This document shows, piece by piece, positions 7,777 through 12,716 of a DNA stretch of 12,716 nt. The position numbers were made by a program, and so were the translations under genes. Within the stretch, counting starts at the first letter, position 1, and each line of letters opens with the position of its first letter. The notes below the pieces were generated by a model. It was not told the origin of the DNA. It saw only the letters and a program-made list of their open reading frames with translations, and did no database searches. Source of the DNA: an uncultured Ruminococcus sp. (GTDB taxonomy: Bacteria > Bacillota > Clostridia > Oscillospirales > Acutalibacteraceae); NCBI GenBank assembly GCA_902773165.1, contig CACYDO010000100.1, positions 1 to 12,716 on the forward strand, read 5' to 3'.

Positions 7777-7780
7777 AAGG
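7777..7780 (+). promoter_or_regulatory. Shine-Dalgarno deciding the tsaE start
   Basis: AAGG ends 9 nt before the ATG at 7790. The in-frame TTG at 7781 directly abuts this site and could not use it, so the ATG is chosen. Confidence 0.65.
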
Positions 7781-7789
7781 TTGGTATTT

Positions 7790-8212
7790 ATGACAGTAAC
7801 TAAAACCAAAAATCCGGAAGAAACTGCTGCTTTGGCATACCGAATTGCCGATTTGCTTGACGGCAACGAGGTTATTGCTTTTTTCGGCGGTCTTGGCATG
7901 GGAAAAACGACATTTACGCGCTCGCTTGCCGAAGCACTCGGGTCGAAGGACGATGTTTCCAGTCCTACTTTTGCTATCGTAAATGAATATCATGGTAAAT
8001 ACAACATTTATCATTTCGATATGTATCGTATTACAAGCTGGGAAGACCTTTACTCCACAGGTTTTTTTGATTACCTCGATACGGGTATCTTAGTTATCGA
8101 GTGGAGCGAAAATATTGAAAATGCTCTCCCGGACGGCTTTATCAGAGTTGAGATCAAGCCGGGAGATGGTGAAACCGAAAGAATTTTTGAGATTGAAGGA
8201 ATTGATCTATGA
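7790..8212 (+). CDS. tsaE: tRNA t6A synthesis ATPase TsaE
   Basis: 140 residues, usual for the family. P-loop G-G-L-G-M-G-K-T-T at 33-41, S-S-P-T-F at 57-61, H-F-D-M-Y-R at 75-80 and I-E-W-S-E at 103-107 are the standard TsaE (YjeE/YdiB) motifs. TsaE binds and hydrolyses ATP and acts with TsaB and TsaD to transfer threonylcarbamoyl to A37 of ANN-decoding tRNAs in the cytoplasm. It is the first gene after a promoter, and its stop overlaps the tsaB start (ATGA at 8209-8212), pointing to translational coupling. tsaD and a Sua5/TsaC gene are not in the window. Confidence 0.96.
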   Translation: MTVTKTKNPEETAALAYRIADLLDGNEVIAFFGGLGMGKTTFTRSLAEALGSKDDVSSPTFAIVNEYHGKYNIYHFDMYRITSWEDLYSTGFFDYLDTGILVIEWSENIENALPDGFIRVEIKPGDGETERIFEIEGIDL

Positions 8213-8910
8213 GAATTATTGCGATAGACACTTCTGCAAAATCCGCTTCTGTCGCTGTGACAGAAAACGGTGAGATCAAGGGTGAGTTTTTTATAAACAC
8301 CATGCTCACCCACAGTGAAACGCTTATGCCGATGGTTGAAGCTGTACTCAAAAGCACGAAGCTTACGCTTGACGATATCGACTGCTTTGCCGTTAATTCC
8401 GGTCCCGGATCTTTTACGGGTCTGCGCATTGGGATTGCGGCGGTCAAGGGTATGGCATACGCGCTGAACAAGCCCTGCGTAGCTGTATCTACGCTTGAAG
8501 CAATGGCATACAACTTTAAAAACGAAAGCTTCATAGCCTGCTGCGTTATGGACGCGCGATGCAATCAGGTTTACAACGCCCTGTTTGATGTATCTGAGGA
8601 TATTCCCGAGAGAATATGCGAGGACAGGGCTGTTACGATTGACGAGCTTGCCGCTGAGCTTACAAACTACGACAGCAAGGTCGTTCTTGTAGGTGACGGA
8701 GCAAAGCTTTGCTATTCAAAATTAAACGGCATAGACTGCGACTTGCATATTGCCAACGAAAACGTCAGATATCAGCGCGCTTGCGCAACAGCTTTTGCAG
8801 CTGAAAAACTTTATTCCGATGGAAAAGCTATCTCTTCCGATAAGCTTATGCCCGAATATCTCAGACTTCCTCAGGCTCAAAGAGAGCTTATGAAGAAGCA
8901 AAAGCATTAA
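8209..8910 (+). CDS. tsaB: tRNA t6A synthesis protein TsaB
   Basis: 233 residues, typical length. An N-terminal ASKHA-type fold starts I-I-A-I-D-T-S and contains T-H-S-E-T-L (34-39) and the strongly conserved S-G-P-G-S-F-T-G-L-R-I-G (64-75). TsaB is the non-catalytic dimerisation partner of TsaD in the threonylcarbamoyl transferase complex. The C-terminal half is less conserved, as usual, and ends with a basic tail. It overlaps tsaE by four bases. The expected RimI/TsaD neighbours do not follow; rpiB does, after 43 bp. Confidence 0.95.
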   Translation: MRIIAIDTSAKSASVAVTENGEIKGEFFINTMLTHSETLMPMVEAVLKSTKLTLDDIDCFAVNSGPGSFTGLRIGIAAVKGMAYALNKPCVAVSTLEAMAYNFKNESFIACCVMDARCNQVYNALFDVSEDIPERICEDRAVTIDELAAELTNYDSKVVLVGDGAKLCYSKLNGIDCDLHIANENVRYQRACATAFAAEKLYSDGKAISSDKLMPEYLRLPQAQRELMKKQKH

Positions 8911-8953
8911 TTTTAGCAATTATTTTATTTTTATAATACCAGGAGGAATCATC

Positions 8954-9406
8954 ATGAAAATTGCAATTGGAGCAGACCACGGCGGTTACTGCCTTAAAAC
9001 AGCTATCATTGAGTATTTTACAGAAAAGGGTATCGAGTACACTGATTTCGGCTGTTACAGCGAAGAATCTGTTGATTATGCGATTTATGCAAAAAAGGTA
9101 GCCGATGGCGTAGCTTCCGGCGAATATGACAAAGGTATTCTCTGCTGCGGAACGGGTATAGGCATTTCCATCGCGGCAAACAAGGTCAAGGGGATTCGCG
9201 CAGCTGTCGTTACGAATGAGTTCTGCGCTGAAATGACGCGCCGCCACAATGACGCAAATATCCTTGCAATGGGCGGCAGAGTTATTACTCCGGAACAAGC
9301 TGTTAAGTTTACGGATATTTTCCTCAATACCGAGTTTGAGGGCGGCAGACACGAGCGCAGAATTGCTCAGATCTCCGCTATTGAAGCAGGTCTTCCTGTT
9401 GAATGA
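8954..9406 (+). CDS. rpiB: Ribose-5-phosphate isomerase B
   Basis: 150 residues, full length for RpiB. It interconverts ribose 5-phosphate and ribulose 5-phosphate in the non-oxidative pentose phosphate pathway. G-A-D-H-G-G (6-11) forms the phosphate/sugar site. C-C-G-T-G-I-G-I-S-I-A-A-N-K (64-77) holds the catalytic base Cys (C65), and R-R-H-N-D-A-N (96-102) holds the ring-opening His (H98). The related LacA/LacB galactose-6-phosphate isomerases lack several of these. The start has a perfect AGGAGG (8941-8946) with a 7-nt spacer. It probably belongs to the tsaEB transcript, since no convincing promoter lies in the 43-bp gap. Confidence 0.95.
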   Translation: MKIAIGADHGGYCLKTAIIEYFTEKGIEYTDFGCYSEESVDYAIYAKKVADGVASGEYDKGILCCGTGIGISIAANKVKGIRAAVVTNEFCAEMTRRHNDANILAMGGRVITPEQAVKFTDIFLNTEFEGGRHERRIAQISAIEAGLPVE

Positions 9407-9446
9407 TCTTTATTGATAAGTATTATGATATAAGGAGCGTGAGTTT

Positions 9447-9929
9447 GTGAAACGGCTTGATTATATTTCATGGGACGAATATTTTATGGGCGTTGCGCTG
9501 CTTGCAGCTAAACGCAGCAAAGATCCTAACACACAGGTTGGCGCGTGCATTGTAGACAAAAACAACATCATCATATCTACAGGCTATAACGGACTGCCTA
9601 TCGGCTGCTCCGACGATGAATACTCCTGGGAACGTGAAGGCGAAGACACAAAGTACCAGTATGTCGTTCATGCTGAGCTGAACACGATACTCAACGCTAC
9701 GGGAAAAAGTCTTCGCGGCTCTAAGCTTTACGTATCTCTCTTCCCCTGCAACGAGTGTGCAAAGGCTATAATTCAATCCGGCATTGAAGAAGTAATATAT
9801 CTGTCGGACAAATACGCACATACGCAAAGCACACGTACATCGCGCAGAATGCTTGCTTCGGCAGGCGTGAAAACGCGCAGACTTACGCCTAATCTCGATG
9901 AACTTACAATAAACTATAATTTAGAATAA
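9447..9929 (+). CDS. Deoxycytidylate (dCMP) deaminase, ComEB family
   Basis: 160 residues starting at GTG behind AAGGAG (9432-9437, 9-nt spacing). It converts dCMP to dUMP, feeding thymidylate synthesis. The zinc site is complete: H-A-E at 75-77 (His ligand, catalytic Glu) and P-C-N-E-C at 100-104 (two Cys ligands). G-Y-N-G-L-P-I-G-C (46-54) is the usual dCMP deaminase substrate-loop signature. It lies 40 bp after rpiB. In many Clostridia these two genes flank upp; no upp is present here. The other reading, a generic cytidine/deoxycytidylate deaminase-like protein, is less likely given the full motif set. Confidence 0.92.
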   Translation: MKRLDYISWDEYFMGVALLAAKRSKDPNTQVGACIVDKNNIIISTGYNGLPIGCSDDEYSWEREGEDTKYQYVVHAELNTILNATGKSLRGSKLYVSLFPCNECAKAIIQSGIEEVIYLSDKYAHTQSTRTSRRMLASAGVKTRRLTPNLDELTINYNLE

Positions 9930-9947
9930 GAGTGAAGTGAATCTGCT

Positions 9948-10763
9948 ATGATAATTTCCACTGTTCTGACGGTAGTGTGCTTTGTAGTTATTATTTTTGA
10001 GCTGCTTTCGATATTATCGGTGTTGAAGTCATGCCGTAAGGTCAGCTGTCGAGTCGAATCAAGCAAGAAGGTCTGTGAGCGTGAGGACGGATTTCTTATC
10101 AAGGAATATTACAAAACGGAGATCTCGTTCGAGCTTGACGGAACTTCGCGCTGCGCAGAGATCGAAACAAGTACATTTTGTCAAAACGGTCAGGTTCTGA
10201 GCTGCTATTACTACCCAAAGAAGAACATTGTTTTCAGGAAAAGAGATATAAAAAATGTGCTCAACACATATTATATACAGGCGTTCTCCATTGGCATAAC
10301 TTTTTTGCTGTTGAACCTGCTGTTTCACGTTACTTCGATTGGGGGTCTGATTCTTGAACACACATTTGAAGCAGCCGCTGTGCTCATGCTGATCACGTTT
10401 ACTTTATTCGGGTGTGGATTTATTATTTACTCCGTAAACGCCTTTCGTCATACGCGCCACTCACGGGTTACTGAGGTAAAGGCAGAGATTACAGACGTTG
10501 TGCGCCGTTCTAAGCGTCATAAAGAAAACATCAGATATATATACTACCCTATTTACCGCTACAAGCTCAACGGCACAGAGCACACCGTCCGGAGTAAAAC
10601 GCGATACGACTTACCCCCGGACAAAAGGAAACACGTTACGCTGCTTGTTGATACTAAAAAGGGAAGTCTTGTAGAATATAAAGATATGGATACTTCGTTT
10701 ATGCTGGGTATCTGTTTTCTTATTATCGCTGTACTGTTGTTTTATTCAGTAGCTTTTATGTAA
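9948..10763 (+). CDS. DUF3592-like membrane protein with internal duplication
   Basis: 271 residues of unknown function. There are four predicted membrane segments (about 2-26, 107-127, 140-165 and 249-270) and two beta-rich soluble parts (about 31-105 and 175-243). The two halves align: F-E-L-D-G-T in the first matches Y-K-L-N-G-T in the second, followed by a comparable strand pattern, a charged stretch (K-R-D-I against Y-K-D-M) and a membrane helix. The Y-P-I-Y-R-Y-K-L-N-G and L-P-P-D parts of the second half resemble DUF3592. The start is 18 bp after the deaminase stop, with a weak purine-rich Shine-Dalgarno (GAAGTG). It is the last gene of the plus-strand unit. No catalytic motif is seen; the family assignment is by eye. 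Confidence 0.8.
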   Translation: MIISTVLTVVCFVVIIFELLSILSVLKSCRKVSCRVESSKKVCEREDGFLIKEYYKTEISFELDGTSRCAEIETSTFCQNGQVLSCYYYPKKNIVFRKRDIKNVLNTYYIQAFSIGITFLLLNLLFHVTSIGGLILEHTFEAAAVLMLITFTLFGCGFIIYSVNAFRHTRHSRVTEVKAEITDVVRRSKRHKENIRYIYYPIYRYKLNGTEHTVRSKTRYDLPPDKRKHVTLLVDTKKGSLVEYKDMDTSFMLGICFLIIAVLLFYSVAFM

Positions 10764-10771
10764 ATTTACAC

Positions 10772-10811
10772 AACAAAAAAGCGCAGTCGGAACGATCCCG
10801 GCTGCGCTTAT
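10772..10811. terminator. Convergent bidirectional terminator
   Basis: A 12-bp stem with one wobble (10779-10790 pairing with 10798-10809) closes a 7-nt loop. On the minus strand it is followed by six T (10775-10780 read in reverse), giving a strong terminator for the yabR-like gene. On the plus strand the downstream tract is only TTATTTC, so it is weaker for the DUF3592-like gene. It lies between two convergent stops. Confidence 0.85.
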
Positions 10812-10836
10812 TTCTATGTATAATAATTCAGAAAGA

Positions 10837-11382
10837 TTATTTTCTTCTCGGCCTTCTCGGAATGACATCGCCGCTCTTTTTGAGCGACGATATTTTTTCA
10901 TCGCTCTGCTGCTTGAACTTAGTCATCATATCTTCAAAAGAAGTAGGTGCGGCACTTTTCTGCCATACGTAATCACCCGGAGAATTCTGACTTTTCATAT
11001 TCTGAGCAGGCGGTCTGCGGTCTTCCCTTCTTCCGCCTTCTCTTCTTCCGCGTCCATTCCCGTTATTCTGTCTTTCTCTGCGATCACCGCGGTCATTTCT
11101 GTCGCCGCGGTCTGCGCCTCTGCCGACGTGATCATCACTTTTTCCGTTTTCGGCAAGCTTCTTGATAGAAAGACCAATTTTGCCGTTTTCGTTGATGGTA
11201 ATGACCTTAACTTTAACTTCCTGTCCCACTGTCAAAAAATCAGAGACATTTTCAACATAATTGTTTGAAATCTCCGATATATGCACCATGCCGGATTTAC
11301 CTTCGGGCAGATCTACAAATGCTCCAAATTTAGTGATTCCAGTAACTTTACCCTCTAAAATGCTTCCTACTTCGATTTGCAT
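10837..11382 (-). CDS. yabR: S1-domain RNA-binding protein, YabR-like
   Basis: 181 residues. An S1 domain (about 5-74) has the classic V-G-S-I-L-E-G-K-V-T, F-G-A-F-V-D and G-M-V-H-I-S-E-I motifs. A low-complexity Arg/Gly/Asp/Asn stretch (about 87-123, RGG-like) follows. The C-terminal segment S-F-E-D-M-M-T-K-F (148-156), with S-D-E-K-I-S-S-L-K-K next (160-169), resembles the C-terminus of Bacillus YabR. The family binds RNA or ribosomes; the exact role is unclear. The gene is 28 bp downstream of divIC, behind an AGGAG site 11 nt from the ATG, so probably co-transcribed. The order divIC-yabR matches Bacillus subtilis. The Arg/Gly stretch is longer than I would expect for the family, from memory. 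Confidence 0.9.
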   Translation of the reverse strand: MQIEVGSILEGKVTGITKFGAFVDLPEGKSGMVHISEISNNYVENVSDFLTVGQEVKVKVITINENGKIGLSIKKLAENGKSDDHVGRGADRGDRNDRGDRRERQNNGNGRGRREGGRREDRRPPAQNMKSQNSPGDYVWQKSAAPTSFEDMMTKFKQQSDEKISSLKKSGDVIPRRPRRK

Positions 11383-11410
11383 ACAAACAATTTCTCCTCT
11401 TCAATACGCA

Positions 11411-11746
11411 CTACTCGCCCGCAACATTAATAAAAACTCGCTCACCCTGTTTTGAATAATCAAATTCCTCGCGTGCAACGCGTTCAATGTACGCGTCATT
11501 CTCGGAATCATCGAATTCATTGACCTGTTTCAACTCATCGTTTTTGACTTCCTGAATAACGATCTCCTCGTTCAAAGCTTCAAGCTGCTCTTTTTTCTCA
11601 GAGATCTCTACCTGCTGATGTACAAGCGTAAAAACCACATAGAAAGCAAACACCACGAGCACCGCGCTAACAACTGCCCGAAGGAGCTTTTTACCATCTG
11701 AATTTTCGCGTTTTCTGCTTCTGCTGCGTCTTCTGTCATTTCGCAT
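11411..11746 (-). CDS. divIC: Septum formation initiator DivIC (FtsB family)
   Basis: 111 residues with the expected bitopic layout: a very basic cytoplasmic N-terminus (1-20), one membrane helix (about 21-43), an extracytoplasmic coiled coil (about 45-75, Glu/Lys/Leu heptads) and the conserved C-terminal Y-I-E-R-V-A-R-E-E-F, then K-Q-G-E-R-V-F-I-N (86-107). DivIC pairs with FtsL and DivIB in the divisome and is needed for septum formation. Position between yabQ and yabR supports the assignment over a generic FtsB-like protein. The Shine-Dalgarno AAAGGG is 11 nt from the ATG. A sigma-A-like promoter lies just upstream, allowing vegetative expression. Confidence 0.9.
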   Translation of the reverse strand: MRNDRRRSRSRKRENSDGKKLLRAVVSAVLVVFAFYVVFTLVHQQVEISEKKEQLEALNEEIVIQEVKNDELKQVNEFDDSENDAYIERVAREEFDYSKQGERVFINVAGE

Positions 11747-11793
11747 TTCGTTTACATCCCTTTTTGAAATGAAATAAACTTTACATCACAATG

Positions 11794-11823
11794 ATTATAC
11801 ACTATAATGACCCTATATTGCAA
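11794..11823 (-). promoter_or_regulatory. Sigma-A-like promoter for divIC-yabR
   Basis: On the minus strand: TTGCAA (11818-11823), 18-nt spacer, TATAAT (11794-11799). The predicted start near 11787 leaves a leader of about 40 nt. It lies in the 106-bp AT-rich gap between yabQ and divIC and would uncouple divIC from the sporulation promoter. Confidence 0.65.
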
Positions 11824-11828
11824 GAAGT

Positions 11829-11848
11829 ATTTTCATTTTGATGAAAAT
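11829..11848. repeat. AT-rich inverted repeat between yabQ and divIC
   Basis: ATTTTCAT and ATGAAAAT form a perfect 8-bp dyad around a 4-nt loop, immediately upstream of the divIC -35 element and 4 bp beyond the yabQ stop. There is no T-run on the minus strand, so it is a poor terminator for yabQ. It could be an operator or chance AT-rich symmetry. Confidence 0.35.
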
Positions 11849-11852
11849 TTTT

Positions 11853-12293
11853 TTATTTTTCTTTGGAAATACAGATTGATTTGTGCATTTTGCCACATAT
11901 CGTCGAAATCTTTCCCATCAATTTTCGTACTATACGAGCAAAATATATGATACTTTTGTTAAAAATACTAATAATCAGACCAAACAGCTTTCCAAATTGC
12001 TTATAAATATATCCCGAAGCTATACCGATGGAACATCTGTAAGCAAGAAAACCGAGGAAATGAGCACCTTCTACAAAGATCCGAAAATGTCCGTGCACAG
12101 TTGTCTGAGCAAACATAAAGCACATCACAGCGCAGCAGCTCATAAAAATTATATCCTGAACAAAAACCGCTCCCGACGATCTTAATCCAAACGCCCGTAA
12201 AAGCCGAAAAACGTCATAAAAAGCGCCCAGAAAAAGGCCGAAAATAAAAGCGCACCTGAATATCTCGCCCTGTTCGTAAAGAGTTAAATGCAA
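11853..12293 (-). CDS. yabQ: Spore cortex biosynthesis protein YabQ
   Basis: 146 residues. A polytopic membrane protein with a conserved N-terminal F-x-x-G-x-x-L-G-A-F-Y-D-V-F-R (about 16-30), a membrane helix near 42-63, G-H-F-R (68-71) and further hydrophobic segments near 75-95 and 102-120. This pattern matches YabQ, a mother-cell outer forespore membrane protein needed for cortex formation. Position after yabP and before divIC supports it. The start is TTG behind GGGGG (7-nt spacing). The frame is also open for 14 codons further up, to the in-frame yabP stop, but contains no ATG or GTG. The C-terminus is Lys-rich. Confidence 0.88.
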   Translation of the reverse strand: MHLTLYEQGEIFRCAFIFGLFLGAFYDVFRLLRAFGLRSSGAVFVQDIIFMSCCAVMCFMFAQTTVHGHFRIFVEGAHFLGFLAYRCSIGIASGYIYKQFGKLFGLIISIFNKSIIYFARIVRKLMGKISTICGKMHKSICISKEK

Positions 12294-12300
12294 CTCATCG

Positions 12301-12305
12301 CCCCC
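12301..12305 (-). promoter_or_regulatory. Shine-Dalgarno supporting the yabQ TTG start
   Basis: GGGGG on the minus strand, 7 nt before TTG (12291-12293). It resembles the oadB arrangement, a G-run followed by TTG, in the same window. Confidence 0.5.
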
Positions 12306-12335
12306 ACAGCACCGCAGTATTTGTGCATAAAAATA

Positions 12336-12608
12336 TCAGCGAAAGAGCTTTTTAAACAGACTCTCACGAGGGCGGTTTTCAGTGTAAATGAGAGCGCTTA
12401 TTTTCCCCTCCACAATCAGCAGACCGCTCTCAACAGAAAGGCTTTTAATGTTCAGCGAATCGCCCTGTATAGTAAGCTGACCGTAATCTGTATAAGCAAC
12501 AACGCTGTTTTCGTCAAAGCTGTCTACGTCATTAACGCCGGTTACATTAAGCTCCGAGCGATTCTCCAAAGTAACCGTATTAGGTGATTTAGCGGTATTA
12601 TCAGGCAT
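12336..12608 (-). CDS. yabP: Sporulation protein YabP
   Basis: 90 residues from the ATG at 12608. The hallmark is L-E-N-R-S-E-L-N-V-T-G-V-N-D-V-D-S-F-D-E (14-33), followed by Y-G-Q-L-T-I-Q-G-D-S-L-N-I (42-54), then L-I-V-E-G-K-I-S-A-L-I-Y (64-75), the typical YabP/YqfC beta pattern. YabP is a mother-cell sporulation protein linked to spore cortex or coat maturation. A longer frame starts at 12641, but that ATG overlaps the -10 promoter element and lacks a ribosome site, whereas the ATG at 12608 has AGGAGG 9 nt upstream. The gene is followed by yabQ after 42 bp in the same frame. The paralogue YqfC is similar; the neighbours favour YabP. Confidence 0.9.
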   Translation of the reverse strand: MPDNTAKSPNTVTLENRSELNVTGVNDVDSFDENSVVAYTDYGQLTIQGDSLNIKSLSVESGLLIVEGKISALIYTENRPRESLFKKLFR

Positions 12609-12617
12609 AATAAGCTT

Positions 12618-12623
12618 CCTCCT
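12618..12623 (-). promoter_or_regulatory. Shine-Dalgarno deciding the yabP start
   Basis: Perfect AGGAGG on the minus strand with a 9-nt spacer to the ATG at 12606-12608. It sets the start inside the longer open frame. Confidence 0.85.
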
Positions 12624-12639
12624 GCATAAATGATATCTC

Positions 12640-12668
12640 ATTATATGCAGAATAACAGCACCTTATGA
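12640..12668 (-). promoter_or_regulatory. Sigma-E-like promoter for yabP-yabQ
   Basis: On the minus strand: TCATAAG (12662-12668), 14-nt spacer, CATATAAT (12640-12647). Compared with the Bacillus sigma-E consensus (KMATATT and CATACAHT), it matches 5 of 7 and 7 of 8 positions. The -10 also contains TATAAT, but the hexamer 17 bp upstream (TCATAA) is a poor sigma-A -35. The predicted start near 12633 gives a very short leader into the Shine-Dalgarno. Confidence 0.7.
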
Positions 12669-12716
12669 CAGGCGGACAGGCGTCCGCAGGCAGTTCCGAT
12701 CTCACTTTGCTGTGAC
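12669..12716. other. Right-edge segment with a GC-rich hairpin, no gene assigned
   Basis: GCGGAC (12672-12677) and GTCCGC (12682-12687) form a 6-bp stem with a 4-nt loop. No T-run follows on either strand. Two minus-strand frames are open to the window edge, so this could be the 3' end of an upstream gene, but nothing is recognisable in 48 bp. Confidence 0.3.

Noticed and set aside
8932..8937. TATAAT between tsaB and rpiB as a promoter
   Set aside because: The predicted start would fall in the rpiB Shine-Dalgarno, and no -35 element lies at the right distance.
10816..11268. Plus-strand open frame of 150 codons opposite the yabR-like gene
   Set aside because: It is antisense to a clear S1-domain gene, overlaps its Arg/Gly-rich part, and begins right after the terminator with no ribosome site or promoter.
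12609..12641. Longer yabP start at 12641
   Set aside because: That ATG overlaps the -10 promoter element and lacks a ribosome site, while the ATG at 12608 has a perfect AGGAGG.
1..12716. Defence island, prophage, transposon or toxin-antitoxin system
   Set aside because: All well-supported genes belong to surface, metabolic, tRNA-modification, sporulation or division families; no transposase, integrase, nuclease or paired small toxin gene was seen.

Overview
The window looks like chromosome from a Clostridia-class Firmicute of the Ruminococcus/Oscillospiraceae kind. Three things point there: a huge secreted protein ending in a type I dockerin, a yabP-yabQ-divIC-yabR cluster as in endospore formers, and a Na+-pump decarboxylase gamma/beta pair typical of anaerobes. 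The genus is an inference from gene content and motifs.

Layout. Bases 1-5655 (+) hold the 3' part of one very large gene; its start lies left of the window. It encodes a signal-peptide-bearing surface or cellulosome-associated protein: an unrecognised N-terminal region of about 410 residues, then two copies of a seven-domain block (five Big_2-type Ig-like domains plus two 'DYTV' beta repeats) separated by a small Cys/His module, then a C-terminal dockerin. A strong terminator follows. Bases 5758-7575 (+) are a self-contained unit, with promoter, leader hairpin, oadG-like gene, oadB-like gene and probable terminator. Bases 7717-10811 (+) are a housekeeping unit behind a good extended -10 promoter: tsaE, tsaB (tRNA t6A synthesis), rpiB (pentose phosphate), a dCMP deaminase (ComEB family) and a DUF3592-like membrane protein. 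A shared convergent terminator at 10772-10811 separates this from the minus-strand cluster. Reading leftwards from the right edge, that cluster is yabP, yabQ, divIC and an S1-domain yabR-like gene.

Regulation seen in the sequence. yabP has a sigma-E-like promoter (sporulation, mother cell). A separate sigma-A-like promoter lies between yabQ and divIC. The cluster therefore looks split into a sporulation part (yabPQ) and a vegetative part (divIC-yabR). Two starts needed correction from the longest open frame: tsaE starts at 7790 and yabP at 12608. oadB and yabQ use TTG, and the dCMP deaminase uses GTG.

No CRISPR array, tRNA, rRNA, insertion sequence, phage gene or recognisable defence system was seen. 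The least explained object is the giant dockerin protein, because of its unrecognised N-terminal region, its internally duplicated block and its lack of any visible catalytic domain. The rest is mostly well-known families, with some informative regulatory and organisational details.
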